From NCBI GenBank assembly GCA_022425725.1, contig JAKMEY010000019.1, forward strand, positions 16,575-80,574: 64,000 nt of DNA, given 5' to 3'. The notes beneath the pieces are model-generated. The model was given only the letters and a program-made list of their open reading frames with translations, made no database searches and was not told the DNA's origin. This DNA is from Ilumatobacteraceae bacterium (lineage in GTDB: Bacteria > Actinomycetota > Acidimicrobiia > Acidimicrobiales > Ilumatobacteraceae). Both the position numbers and the translations under genes were made by a program. Below, one piece after another: positions 36,554 to 45,276 of the stretch (position 1 is its first letter; the number at the start of each line of letters is the position of its first letter).

Positions 36554-37699
36554 ATGGACTTCACAGCTGAGCATGATGAGTTTCGGGCCGTTGTTCGATC
36601 GTTCGTCGAGCAAGAGGTAAATCCGCGAATTCCTGAATGGGAAGAGGCCGAGATGATGCCGCTCCGTGACATCTTCTCGAAGATGGGTTCGCTCGGATTT
36701 CTCGGACTTGAATATGAACCCGAGTTCGGCGGGCAGGGCGGCGATCACCTGTTCACGGTGATTCTCGCAGAGGAGTTTGGGCGCTGTGACCACGGCTCGT
36801 TGCCGATGGCCCTTGGGGTGCAGGTCGATATGGCCACGCCTTCGCTCGCCATGTATGGAACTGCCGAGCAAAAAGAGAAGTACCTCAAGCCTGCCCTGCA
36901 GGGAACAAACGTCTGCTCTATCGCAGTGAGCGAACCCGACGCGGGCTCTGACGTTGCCGGCATTAGAACTCGAGCTGTTCGTGACGGTGACCAATGGGTG
37001 ATCAACGGTTCGAAAATGTGGATAACGAATTCTCTGCAGGCCGATTGGTTGTGCCTGCTTGCACGAACGTCTGATGACAGTGGTTACAGCGGCATGAGTC
37101 AGATCATCGTGCCCACCGAAACCGAGGGCTTCTCGGTGTCGAAGAAACTCGACAAGCTCGGCATGCGGGCTTCTGATACTGGTCTGCTGTCGTTCGATGA
37201 TTGTCGGGTCCCGGTGAGCAACACGATTGGCGAGGTCGGTCGGGGTTTTCAGCAACAGATGTCGCAGTTCGTTGTCGAACGTATGTGGGCGGCATATTCG
37301 TGCGTCGGTGCGTGCGAGTTGGCCTTGGAACGTACTGCTGAGTATTTGCGTGAGCGCCATGCATTCGGCAAGCCGTTACTCGCCAATCAACACCTTCAGT
37401 ACACGCTTGCGGAGCTCTCTGCTGAGCTCGATCTGTTGCGCAGTTATAACTATTCGATTGCCGACAAATATCAACGAGGCATCGACACCACCCGAGAGGC
37501 AACGATCGCAAAATTGACCGCTGGCCGTCTCGTCCGCAAGGTTGCCGATGCTTGTTTGCAGTATCACGGTGGCATGGGTTACGTCGAGGAAACGTGGACT
37601 GCTCGATTCTTCCGTGACAACCGTCTGTCGTCGATCGGAGGAGGAGCTGACGAAGTGATGTTGCAAGTGCTTGCTCGCCTCGACGGTTTTACCGCCTAA
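36554..37699 (+). CDS. Acyl-CoA dehydrogenase
   Basis: FAD flavoenzyme that forms the alpha-beta double bond of acyl-CoA. The 381 residues show SIAVSEPDAGSDVAG, the FAD and substrate loop WVINGSKMWITNS, and a C-terminus with QYHGGMGYVEETWTARFFRDNRLSSIGGGADEV. The pattern is that of the common family rather than ACAD10/11. It is followed by a predicted acyl-CoA synthetase on the same strand (71 bp gap with an inverted repeat), so the two probably serve one degradation pathway. The natural substrate is unknown. Confidence 0.9.
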   Translation: MDFTAEHDEFRAVVRSFVEQEVNPRIPEWEEAEMMPLRDIFSKMGSLGFLGLEYEPEFGGQGGDHLFTVILAEEFGRCDHGSLPMALGVQVDMATPSLAMYGTAEQKEKYLKPALQGTNVCSIAVSEPDAGSDVAGIRTRAVRDGDQWVINGSKMWITNSLQADWLCLLARTSDDSGYSGMSQIIVPTETEGFSVSKKLDKLGMRASDTGLLSFDDCRVPVSNTIGEVGRGFQQQMSQFVVERMWAAYSCVGACELALERTAEYLRERHAFGKPLLANQHLQYTLAELSAELDLLRSYNYSIADKYQRGIDTTREATIAKLTAGRLVRKVADACLQYHGGMGYVEETWTARFFRDNRLSSIGGGADEVMLQVLARLDGFTA

Positions 37700-37736
37700 A
37701 TCGACAGCGGCCCGGGTCCTCCTCGCGTTTCGATGG

Positions 37737-37758
37737 GGGGTCAACATCTTCTGACCCC
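37737..37758 (+). promoter_or_regulatory. Perfect inverted repeat upstream of acyl-CoA synthetase
   Basis: GGGGTCA at 37737-37743 and TGACCCC at 37752-37758 form a perfect 7-bp inverted repeat with an 8-base spacer, 12 bp before ATG 37771. Its length and spacing suit an operator for a dimeric regulator of the TetR or GntR type, or a hairpin ending the upstream gene. No U-run follows. I cannot name the regulator. Confidence 0.45.
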
Positions 37759-37770
37759 TAAATTCGAGGT

Positions 37771-39342
37771 ATGGACGTCCGGAGCCTCATGCGCCAAGCC
37801 GCGCATCTCAACTCGCATCGAACAGCAATCATCTACACCGATGGGAACACTTCAGAGCACCTCAGTTTCGCTGAGGCGTGGCAGCGTGGCGTCCGAATGG
37901 CGAATGCCCTTCTCGAGTTAGGTCTGCATCCGGGCGACCGTATTGGTGTGCTCGAAGACAACTCGATCGGTGCGCAAGACTTCTTCGCCGGTGCAGCAGC
38001 CGGCGGGTTTGTGCGGGTGCCTCTCTATGCCCGAAACAGTGTTGACAGCCACCACCACATGCTTGATCACACCGGCTGTCGGGCGGTCGTCGTTGCCGCC
38101 CATTACCTCGATGAAATTGATGCAGTGCGTGACCGGCTACCAAACCTCGAGCACGTGATCGTACGTGGCGATGATTACGAGTCGTGGCTTGCAGGCTTCT
38201 CGGCTGACGACCCGAACGTGGAGATCAGCCCTGACGATTGGTACATCATTCGCCACACCGGTGGAACGACAGGAAAGTCAAAAGGTGTTGCCTATAGCCA
38301 CCGATCGTGGCTTGCTGCTGGACGCGACTGGTTCTACAACTTTCCGCCAATGGAGGCTGGCGATAGGTGCCTGCACGTCGGGCCTATTTCTCACGGGTCG
38401 GGCTATCTCTACACTCCGACGTGGTTGAGTGGTGGCACCAACGTGATGCTCGACCATTTCGATCCGGCCGAAACCATTGAGATCATGGAGCGAGAGAAGG
38501 TCTCGTACATGTTTGCGGTGCCGGCAATGTTGAATGCTCTCGCTCGTGAACCGAGTGCTCGTTCACGCGACTGGTCGTCGCTGAGGGTGGTGCAAATCGG
38601 TGGATCACCCATTGCTGATGAAACCGCTCTCCTCGGCCGAGAAGTATTTGGCCCGGTGCTGTTTCAGGGCTATGGGCAGACCGAGGCGGTGCCGGTGTGC
38701 ATGATGGGGCCAGATGAGTGGTTCTCCGAGGTGCCGGGGTCAAACCCTTTGCGTTCAACCGGAAGGGCATTGCCGTTCGCGCTTCTTGAGATTCGTGACC
38801 CTGATGATTCTTCGGTGAGTCTGCCGATTGGTGATGAGGGCGAGATCGCTATTCGTTGCGATGGGCAAATGACCGGTTTCTGGGAGAACCCTGAGGCAAC
38901 TGCTGAGAGGATCACCGCTGATGGCTTCGTGCTCACCGGTGACATTGGCCGACTCGACGAAAATGGTTATCTCTACGTACTCGATCGCAAAGACGACATG
39001 ATCATTTCTGGTGGCTACAACATCTGGCCCGCAGAACTTGAGAACACCATCGCTGAGCATCCGGCTGTCATTGAGGTAGCGGTGTTCGCAGTTCCTGATG
39101 ATCGTTGGGGGGAGACCCCTGCTGCGGTGTGTGTGGTCGCGGAAGGTGATGACGACGATCACGACGCGTATCGAACCGAAATCGTTCAGCTGTGTGTTGA
39201 CCAATTGGGTTCGTATAAGAAGCCCGGAGTTGTCGAGTTGAGAACCGATCCACTGCCGAAGAGCCCGGTGGGTAAGGTCCAGCGGCGCACCCTGCGCGAG
39301 CCCTATTGGCAAGGGGTCGATCGTCGGGTCGGAGGCGTGTAG
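37771..39342 (+). CDS. AMP-binding acyl-CoA synthetase
   Basis: ANL-superfamily ligase activating a carboxylate to an acyl-AMP and then acyl-CoA. The 523 residues carry the phosphate-binding loop HTGGTTGKSKG, GYGQTE, the hinge region LDRKDDMIISGGYNIWP and the catalytic Lys in KSPVGKVQRRTL. The chain-length preference cannot be read. ATG 37771 is preceded by GAGG about 5 bases upstream. The gene overlaps the next by one base (TAGTG). Confidence 0.88.
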   Translation: MDVRSLMRQAAHLNSHRTAIIYTDGNTSEHLSFAEAWQRGVRMANALLELGLHPGDRIGVLEDNSIGAQDFFAGAAAGGFVRVPLYARNSVDSHHHMLDHTGCRAVVVAAHYLDEIDAVRDRLPNLEHVIVRGDDYESWLAGFSADDPNVEISPDDWYIIRHTGGTTGKSKGVAYSHRSWLAAGRDWFYNFPPMEAGDRCLHVGPISHGSGYLYTPTWLSGGTNVMLDHFDPAETIEIMEREKVSYMFAVPAMLNALAREPSARSRDWSSLRVVQIGGSPIADETALLGREVFGPVLFQGYGQTEAVPVCMMGPDEWFSEVPGSNPLRSTGRALPFALLEIRDPDDSSVSLPIGDEGEIAIRCDGQMTGFWENPEATAERITADGFVLTGDIGRLDENGYLYVLDRKDDMIISGGYNIWPAELENTIAEHPAVIEVAVFAVPDDRWGETPAAVCVVAEGDDDDHDAYRTEIVQLCVDQLGSYKKPGVVELRTDPLPKSPVGKVQRRTLREPYWQGVDRRVGGV

Positions 39343-40271
39343 TGGGTGACGTCTTACTGATGACCGACACGGCGGCGGCGAGCCTTCGTGACACGGTCTC
39401 TTCATTTGCTCCGCATCTTCAGATTCTCGAGTTGGTCGATGGTGTTGAGCTCTCTGAAGATCAACTCGAGAGCATCACCCACGCATTCTTTTCTGCCGAC
39501 TGCTGGCCTGACCGGAGCACTCCGTTTCTCAAAACATGCCTTGCGGCCCCTCGCTTGAAGTGGCTCCAAAGTGCGTCAGCCGGAGGCGACCATCCTGTAT
39601 TTGGCCGATTCCAAGATCGTGGAGTGGAGGTGCTGTTTACGCCGGGAGGTTCGGCACCATCGATCGCTCAGACCGTCATGATGATGATGCTGGCACTGGT
39701 TCGTGGTCTTCCCGAACTGCTTGATGCTCAGCGACGCCGCGCCTGGGAAGTGCGGTCAACGGTCGATGTTGGCGATCTGCGCGTTGGCGTTATCGGTATG
39801 GGGTCGATTGGTGCGGAGGTTGCAAAACTGGTAGCGGTCACCGGTGCTGAAGTGATCGGCGTGCGTCGGACTCCGCGTGGTGACGAGCCATGCGAAACCT
39901 GGCCCGAATCACGTCGTGATGAAGTGCTGTCGACCTCAGACGTCGTCGTGCTGTGTATGCCGCTGACTGATGAAACCCATCATTCGATTGGCGACCGTGA
40001 GTTTGGTCTTATGCAGGAGGGTTCAATCATCATCAATGTGGGTCGAGGTAACTGTGTTGATGAAGAAGCGATGATCGCTCACCTGCAATCAGGGCATCTG
40101 GGTGGAGCGGGACTCGATGTGTTCGCAGTTGAGCCTCTTCCTGAAGAAAGCCCGCTGTGGTCAATGCCTCGGGTCATCGTGTCTCCGCATTCCTCGGGTA
40201 CAACCGATCGCTCGATTCGTCGGACAGAAGACGCGTTCATTGAAAATCTTCGGAAGACAATCACCGGCTAG
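39342..40271 (+). CDS. D-isomer-specific 2-hydroxyacid dehydrogenase
   Basis: NAD(P)-dependent 2-hydroxyacid dehydrogenase of 309 residues. The Rossmann motif is GVIGMGSIGAEV, followed by ADLVV-like VVVLCMPLTDETHH, the arginine-containing NVGRGNCVDEEAM, the acidic LDVFAVEPLPEESPLW and the catalytic His in SPHSSG. The early fold (residues 1-90) is less conserved. GTG 39342 shares a base with the preceding stop and has GGAGG six bases upstream, so I prefer it over the longer frame. Probably acts on a small 2-keto acid. Confidence 0.87.
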   Translation: MGDVLLMTDTAAASLRDTVSSFAPHLQILELVDGVELSEDQLESITHAFFSADCWPDRSTPFLKTCLAAPRLKWLQSASAGGDHPVFGRFQDRGVEVLFTPGGSAPSIAQTVMMMMLALVRGLPELLDAQRRRAWEVRSTVDVGDLRVGVIGMGSIGAEVAKLVAVTGAEVIGVRRTPRGDEPCETWPESRRDEVLSTSDVVVLCMPLTDETHHSIGDREFGLMQEGSIIINVGRGNCVDEEAMIAHLQSGHLGGAGLDVFAVEPLPEESPLWSMPRVIVSPHSSGTTDRSIRRTEDAFIENLRKTITG

Positions 40272-40343
40272 CTCGCAGGGTCCTTAGCCACCGCTTACAG
40301 TTACCGACCCGACCTCTTCTCCACCTCATCACCGTGGAGGAAT

Positions 40344-40973
40344 ATGTACACGATCTGTTGGTCACCAAAAGGTGGCAGCGGAACCACCGTCGTCGCATCG
40401 GCACTTGCGATATGGCACGACGGGCCCCACACACTGGTCGACCTCGCCGGGGATCTTCCTGCAGTTCTTGGGCTCGACGATGGAGGTCGGGGGGTTCTTG
40501 ATGCCCTCGCCACCGAAAACTCCATCGATGACGTCGACCGACTCTCAACCAACATCGACGACCGTCACTTGCTCATCCGGCGGGGCACGGAGACACCTGT
40601 TCCGCCTCATCGTTGGCACGACCTTGCCATGCACTTTGCTCAACAAGGTTCGTACACCGTCGACGCAGGAACGGTTGCCTCAATCGACGACCTGCCCATG
40701 CCGCTACTGCAACATGCTCACCGACGACTCGTCGTACTTCGACCGTGCTATCTCGCGTTGCGGCGGGCGCGTCTCATTTCCCACTTCAACCCCGATGGCA
40801 TTGTGCTCGTCGATGAGCCTGGACGGGCACTCTCTGCCGATGACGTCGCCAACTGTCTCGATACGCCTGTCGTTGCGCAAATTCCTTGTGACCCGCGTGT
40901 CGCTCGAGCCGTCGACGCAGGGTTGCTGTCAATTAGGCCACCCCGCTCGCTCGACCCTCTTTCACGGCTCTGA
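40344..40973 (+). CDS. TadZ/CpaE-like P-loop protein with degenerate Walker A
   Basis: A 209-residue ParA/MinD-related protein that in Tad systems positions the pilus machinery. It begins WSPKGGSGTTVVASALA (residues 6-22): the deviant Walker A KGGxGKT has Thr14 in place of the second Lys, so ATP hydrolysis may be lost. A MinD-type VDLAGDL region follows, then IVLVDEPG. The ribosome site GGAGGAAT sits directly before ATG 40344. It opens the Tad cluster, 2 bp before tadA. Confidence 0.7.
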   Translation: MYTICWSPKGGSGTTVVASALAIWHDGPHTLVDLAGDLPAVLGLDDGGRGVLDALATENSIDDVDRLSTNIDDRHLLIRRGTETPVPPHRWHDLAMHFAQQGSYTVDAGTVASIDDLPMPLLQHAHRRLVVLRPCYLALRRARLISHFNPDGIVLVDEPGRALSADDVANCLDTPVVAQIPCDPRVARAVDAGLLSIRPPRSLDPLSRL

Positions 40974-40975
40974 CC

Positions 40976-41953
40976 ATGCCAAACGCACGACCACAACTGC
41001 ATCGCTCCATGTTTGCATCGTGCCTCGATGATTCCTCGATCGACGAGGTCATCGTTCATCATGGTTCAGAAGTCTGGATTGATCGAGCCGGAAAGCTCTC
41101 GCTCAGCGGCTCGATCGAACCCAACGAACTGCAACTCTTTCTCGAGCAGCGTCTCGCCGAGGCCGGTCGACATCTTGATCGCCTTACGCCAGTAGTCGAC
41201 GCTCGACTCGCTGACGGCTCACGGATCTGCGCTGTCATTCCTCCGATCGCAGTTGATGGCATTGAGCTCTCTATTCGTCGCCATGGTCGCCAACAACTTG
41301 CCCTTGAGCAATTCGCAAAACCTCCGGTTACCAACATCATCGAGCAACTCGTCGACGACCGACACAACATCATCGTGAGTGGCCCGACAAGTTCAGGGAA
41401 AACAAGCTTTCTTTCCGCTCTGCTCGCACGCTCTCTTACGCAAGGCGATCGCATCATCGCCATCGAAGACACCTGTGAACTGCAGCCATCCAATGACACT
41501 GGTGCTGGGCACCTGGTTCACCTTGAAGCTCGCCAGCGGTCAACCGATCACTCCGCCGAAATTACCCTTCACGACCTATTGCTCGCAGCGCTACGACTTC
41601 GGCCCGATCGCATCGTCGTCGGCGAAGTTCGTGGTAGCGAGGTCGTCACTCTCGTTCAAGCAATGAACACCGGTCATGACGGCTCGATGTCAACCTGCCA
41701 TGCAAATAGCCCGCACGACGCTGTCCATCGGCTCAGCCAACTGATGTTGCAACACTCCCCAAACTGGCCGCTTACGTCGATTGTTGATCAATTGCATCGA
41801 TCGATTGACGTCGTCGTCCATCTGCGTCGTGCATCAGGTGGTCGTCGTGTCGTGGCAGATATTTCCCAACCAACTGCCAGCGGTTTCGTACAAGTTGTCT
41901 CTGCAGGTCAGGTGATCGGACCTCTCCTCACAAGGGGTGAACGTTTTGCATAG
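40976..41953 (+). CDS. tadA: Tad pilus assembly ATPase TadA/CpaF
   Basis: Type II/IV secretion ATPase that powers pilus assembly, 325 residues. The Walker A loop is SGPTSSGKTSF, followed by IIAIEDTCELQ, the Asp box area HDLLLAALRLRPDRIVVGEVRG with Walker B, and the His box DGSMSTCHANSP. The N-terminal region is short, lacking the longer N-domain of many CpaF proteins. It directly follows the TadZ-like gene and overlaps the TadBC gene by 17 bp. Confidence 0.88.
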   Translation: MPNARPQLHRSMFASCLDDSSIDEVIVHHGSEVWIDRAGKLSLSGSIEPNELQLFLEQRLAEAGRHLDRLTPVVDARLADGSRICAVIPPIAVDGIELSIRRHGRQQLALEQFAKPPVTNIIEQLVDDRHNIIVSGPTSSGKTSFLSALLARSLTQGDRIIAIEDTCELQPSNDTGAGHLVHLEARQRSTDHSAEITLHDLLLAALRLRPDRIVVGEVRGSEVVTLVQAMNTGHDGSMSTCHANSPHDAVHRLSQLMLQHSPNWPLTSIVDQLHRSIDVVVHLRRASGGRRVVADISQPTASGFVQVVSAGQVIGPLLTRGERFA

Positions 41954-43028
41954 CGCTGCGCTACACGCGGCAGTGGCGATCGTCGGATCACTCGGGCTTC
42001 GATCAGCTCTTGATGTGGGCCCTCCCTCGCGGACATGCGCTCCAGTAGCTGGGCCGTACTCATCTACGTCCGAGCGATCTCTCGCGGACTGGTCCTCTCA
42101 AACCGCGCGAAAACTCCGAGCCGGAACCACTATCACCCAAGTCGTCGCACAGGGATTTCCGGTTCGCCTTTCCGGAAGAGGCACGCTCGCCGAACGCCTA
42201 AGACACTCGTTGACCTCAGAGCTGTCATCAGATGAACGGCTTGTCATCTGGGTGACGTATTCCGTCCTCACGTTTGGCATTCCTGGTGGGGCAGCATTTG
42301 AACGAACCGCCGAGCGCCTCTCGCTCCGTCAACGCCTTCGACACGACCGCGAACTCCACAGCGCTCCAGCTCGTTTGTCGACTCGTGCACTGACAGCACT
42401 CCCCCTCGCAACGTTGGCCCTTCTCGTTGCGACCTCAACTTCAGTCCGGCAGTTCGTTCACTCAACACTCGGCATTGCCGTACTTCTCACAGGTCTCGTC
42501 CTCAACGAGTGCGGGCGCCGAACTTCGCGAGCGGTGATCGACCCTTCACGACGACGTCGTCAAAAATCCAACTCCTCGGATCTCACCGACACATTTGAAG
42601 CCGTCGCTCTCGTAGTCATGGCCGGCACACCGTTGCGAACAGCACTCGTCGATTCACCTCTCCTCGCACCACCAGCCGTCCAAGAACAATTCGAGAAATT
42701 AGCGATCGATCTCAACAGCGGAGCGCTACTCACCGATGCGCTCGAGAAATGGGGTCAGCAAGTCAATGGGGCGAGCAACCAAACCGTCAACACCCTCATT
42801 GAGGGTCAACGCAACGGAAGTCCGATGTCAGAGATCCTAAGAGAACTCGTCAACAGCGTCGACGAAACGCGAACCCACCTCGAGGCGAGTTACATCCGCA
42901 CTCTTCCCATTCGGCTTGCAGGCCCACTCGTTGGATTTTCTCTTCCCGCCTTTGTCTGCCTTGCGATCGTTCCACCCCTCGCAGGTTCACTCGCTGGACT
43001 GTCATCCAGCCCCCTTTCCACACTTTGA
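41937..43028 (+). CDS. TadB-TadC fusion, pilus inner-membrane platform
   Basis: A 363-residue protein with two consecutive T2SF-like halves. The first (about 50-200) is a TadB-like domain with SLADWSSQTARKLRAGTTITQVV and two membrane helices; the second (about 220-360) is TadC-like, with DTFEAVALVVMAGTPLRTALVD, and ends in a helix LVGFSLPAFVCLAIVPPLAGSL. In most Tad systems these are separate genes. The GTG 41937 start overlaps tadA; TTG 41946, with AAGGGG upstream, is equally possible. Confidence 0.75.
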   Translation: MNVLHSAALHAAVAIVGSLGLRSALDVGPPSRTCAPVAGPYSSTSERSLADWSSQTARKLRAGTTITQVVAQGFPVRLSGRGTLAERLRHSLTSELSSDERLVIWVTYSVLTFGIPGGAAFERTAERLSLRQRLRHDRELHSAPARLSTRALTALPLATLALLVATSTSVRQFVHSTLGIAVLLTGLVLNECGRRTSRAVIDPSRRRRQKSNSSDLTDTFEAVALVVMAGTPLRTALVDSPLLAPPAVQEQFEKLAIDLNSGALLTDALEKWGQQVNGASNQTVNTLIEGQRNGSPMSEILRELVNSVDETRTHLEASYIRTLPIRLAGPLVGFSLPAFVCLAIVPPLAGSLAGLSSSPLSTL

Positions 43029-43040
43029 ATCGGAGCACTT

Positions 43041-43211
43041 ATGGACAACAAGCGTGACGCGGGCCAGGCGACTACTGAGTACGCGCTCGTCTTACTCGCC
43101 GCCGCCTTTATCGGCCTCCTCGTCATTGGTTGGGCAACGAGTGGATCAGGTGAAGAACTCATCAGTCGCCTGTTCAGCCGAGTGATTCGGTCGGCGGTTG
43201 AACAGGCGTGA
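43041..43211 (+). CDS. Flp-type pilin (DUF4244-like)
   Basis: A 56-residue protein, absent from longer-ORF views. It reads MDNKRDAGQATTEYALVLLAAAF followed by a hydrophobic helix and a short basic tail. GQATTEY fits the class III prepilin signature: cleavage after Gly, with Glu at position 5. A similar protein family (DUF4244) accompanies actinobacterial Tad loci. GGAG lies before ATG 43041. It overlaps the TadE gene by 14 bp. No prepilin peptidase is in the window. Confidence 0.8.
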   Translation: MDNKRDAGQATTEYALVLLAAAFIGLLVIGWATSGSGEELISRLFSRVIRSAVEQA

Positions 43212-43539
43212 TGACGGCCAGTCAACGGTCGAATTCGCGTTTGCACTCCTCTTGTTGGCCACCTTCGGCGTGCTTGGCATCAATTCGATCGTCGTCGTGC
43301 AGCATCAAATTGACGTCATCTCTCTTGCCCGAGAAGCGGCGCTTGCTGCGGCTCGCTCAACTCAGCCAATCACAACAGCGGAAGACGTTGTACGTGTACA
43401 CGGCGATGACGATGTCAGTGTCGCCGTCAACTCGCCAACCGTCACAGTGAATGTTCGCAGATCGGTTTCAACCGCACTTCGAATCATCGGAATCGACAAG
43501 GTTGAGGCATCGGTCACGATGCCGCTCGAGCCACCGTGA
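43198..43539 (+). CDS. tadE: TadE-like minor pilin
   Basis: A 113-residue protein with a pilin-like N-terminus DDGQSTVEFAFALLLLATFG, again giving Glu at position 5 after Gly, then a helix and a small beta-rich domain (VVRVHGDDDVSVAVNSPTVTVNV). It fits TadE-family pseudopilins. It starts at TTG 43198; no ATG or GTG in frame allows the prepilin motif. It is the last gene of the Tad set; the next gene is unrelated. Confidence 0.76.
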   Translation: MNRRDDGQSTVEFAFALLLLATFGVLGINSIVVVQHQIDVISLAREAALAAARSTQPITTAEDVVRVHGDDDVSVAVNSPTVTVNVRRSVSTALRIIGIDKVEASVTMPLEPP

Positions 43540-43581
43540 TTATCCTGAGCCCCCTCCACTCGAAACGGGACCTCACCACCA

Positions 43582-43968
43582 ATGATCTGGCATATTGCGC
43601 TCAAAACCGACTGGGTCGAGGCTCAGACCTCAGGCGACTATCGCATCAGTACTCGGGGAATGACACTCGATGAGGTCGGGTACATCCACTGTTCAAAGCC
43701 TGAGCAGATAGAGGGTGTCGCACAGCGGTTTTACTCAGACCTTTCAGAGCTTCTCCTGCTCGAAATTGACCCCGGCCTTGTCGATGCCGACATCATCGAA
43801 GAACCGCCGGCTCCGGGAGTCGAGGAACTATTCCCCCATATTTACGGTCCACTGCCAATCGCTGCGGTTCGCAGCGTTCGACAGTGGACCAAATCAGAAA
43901 CTGGTTGGCGACTTCCGGATCAGGGTCCGGAGAATGCCACCGCGCTATCAGAACCCTTCTCTGCGTAG
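43582..43968 (+). CDS. DUF952 family protein
   Basis: A 128-residue protein of the DUF952 family, which has a small alpha/beta fold of unknown biochemical role. Visible hallmarks are WHIALKTDW at the start, GYIHCSKPEQIEGVAQRFY in the centre and FPHIYGPLPIAAV near the end. It overlaps the convergent acyl-CoA dehydrogenase by 49 bp at the 3' end. No link with the Tad genes upstream is apparent. Confidence 0.85.
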   Translation: MIWHIALKTDWVEAQTSGDYRISTRGMTLDEVGYIHCSKPEQIEGVAQRFYSDLSELLLLEIDPGLVDADIIEEPPAPGVEELFPHIYGPLPIAAVRSVRQWTKSETGWRLPDQGPENATALSEPFSA

Positions 43969-45248
43969 AAGGTTTCCTTCGGGTTGTAGTCGCGAGCTGC
44001 CTCTTCGGTGGAGGCAATCTCTGAGCGACCAACGACAAACCAATGCACCTCGTCCGGGCCGTCAGCAAGACGAAGCGTGCGCTGGCTCGCGTACATGCGG
44101 GCGAGTGGCGTCCACTGAGAGACTCCAGTACCGCCGTGGATCTGGATGGCTTCGTCAACAATCTGGCAGGTGCGGATCGGCACCATTGCCTTGACGGCGC
44201 TCACCCACACGCGGGCTTCAGCGTTTCCAAGTTCGTCCATTGCCTTGGCGGCTGTGAGCACCATGCGACGCATCGACTCAATTTCGATACGAGCCTTCGC
44301 GATGACCTCAGGGTTCTTGCCAAGGTTGGCGATGCGCTTTCCGAATGCTTCGCGGGTGATGCCGCGCTTCACCATGAGCTCGAGAGCCTTTTCGGCCGCA
44401 CCAACTGAACGCATGCAGTGGTGAATACGGCCTGGTCCGAGACGAAGCTGTGAGATTTCGAATCCCTTGCCCTCGCCCCACAACATGTTTGACGCAGGAA
44501 CGCGAACATTGTTGAAACGGATGTGCATGTGACCGTGAGGAGCGTCGTCTTCACCGAACACGTGCATTGCTCCACGAATTTCAACACCTGGGGTGTCTCG
44601 AGGAACGAGAATCTGTGACTGACGACGGTGTACCGGGCCGTCGGGGTCGGTCTGCACCATGACGATCATGATCTTGCATCGTGGATCGCCGGCGCCCGAT
44701 GACCAATATTTCTCACCGGTGATCACATACTCGTCGCCGTCACGAATTGCCCGACAGGCGAGCTGCTTCGCATCTGACGATGGCATATCGGGCTCGGTCA
44801 TGATGTATGCCGAACGAATTTCACCATCGAGGAGTGGCTTCAACCACTGCTCTTTTTGCTCTGGGGTGCCAACACGCTCGAGTACTTCCATGTTGCCGGT
44901 GTCAGGTGCCGAGCAGTTCAAGCATTCAGAAGCGATGGGGTTCTTGCCGAGCTCAACAGCGATGTAGGCGTAATCAAGGTTTGAAAGACCTTCACCGGTC
45001 TCTGCATCTGGAAGGAAGAAGTTCCAGAGGCCCACCTCTTTTGCCTTTATCTTGATCGAGTCAAGAAGCTCGAGCTGGCCTTCGCCGTAGCCCCAGTGGT
45101 CTTCACGACCCTCTCCGAGGCGGAAAAATTCAGCAGTCTTCGGCTCGATTTCTTCGGCGATGAATGCCTTTACTTTCTCGTACAACGGACGAGCTGCTTC
45201 CGACATCCGAAGGTCATACATGTCTGGAGTTGATGGTAAAGCGGTCAT
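43920..45248 (-). CDS. ACAD10/11-type acyl-CoA dehydrogenase
   Basis: A 442-residue acyl-CoA dehydrogenase of the ACAD10/11 type. It shows AYIMTEPDMPSSDAKQLACRA, WSSGAGDPRCKI, LVPRDTPGVE, DDAPHGH and LGPGRIHHCMRSVG, all typical of that subgroup; animal ACAD10/11 act on 4-hydroxy-acid intermediates (family knowledge). The N-terminus includes a helical region before the FAD domain. The frame is open far upstream to 45539, but that part is a shadow of rsgA; I place the start at ATG 45248, 28 bp after the rsgA stop. Confidence 0.87.
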   Translation of the reverse strand: MTALPSTPDMYDLRMSEAARPLYEKVKAFIAEEIEPKTAEFFRLGEGREDHWGYGEGQLELLDSIKIKAKEVGLWNFFLPDAETGEGLSNLDYAYIAVELGKNPIASECLNCSAPDTGNMEVLERVGTPEQKEQWLKPLLDGEIRSAYIMTEPDMPSSDAKQLACRAIRDGDEYVITGEKYWSSGAGDPRCKIMIVMVQTDPDGPVHRRQSQILVPRDTPGVEIRGAMHVFGEDDAPHGHMHIRFNNVRVPASNMLWGEGKGFEISQLRLGPGRIHHCMRSVGAAEKALELMVKRGITREAFGKRIANLGKNPEVIAKARIEIESMRRMVLTAAKAMDELGNAEARVWVSAVKAMVPIRTCQIVDEAIQIHGGTGVSQWTPLARMYASQRTLRLADGPDEVHWFVVGRSEIASTEEAARDYNPKETFYAEKGSDSAVAFSGP

Positions 45249-45276
45249 ATGTTCGACAGTAATCGCGCTTCGCCGA

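Noticed and set aside
36398..37360. 320-codon open frame antisense to the acyl-CoA dehydrogenase
   Set aside because: It lies across a well-conserved dehydrogenase gene on the other strand, has no recognisable domain and a composition typical of an antisense shadow.
38755..39405. 216-codon minus-strand frame across the acyl-CoA synthetase
   Set aside because: Antisense shadow of a conserved enzyme; no homology features and no ribosome site.
40372..41031. 219-codon frame overlapping the TadZ-like gene
   Set aside because: It is a shifted-frame shadow of the TadZ-like gene, rich in Ser/Thr/Pro with no domain, and crosses the start of tadA.
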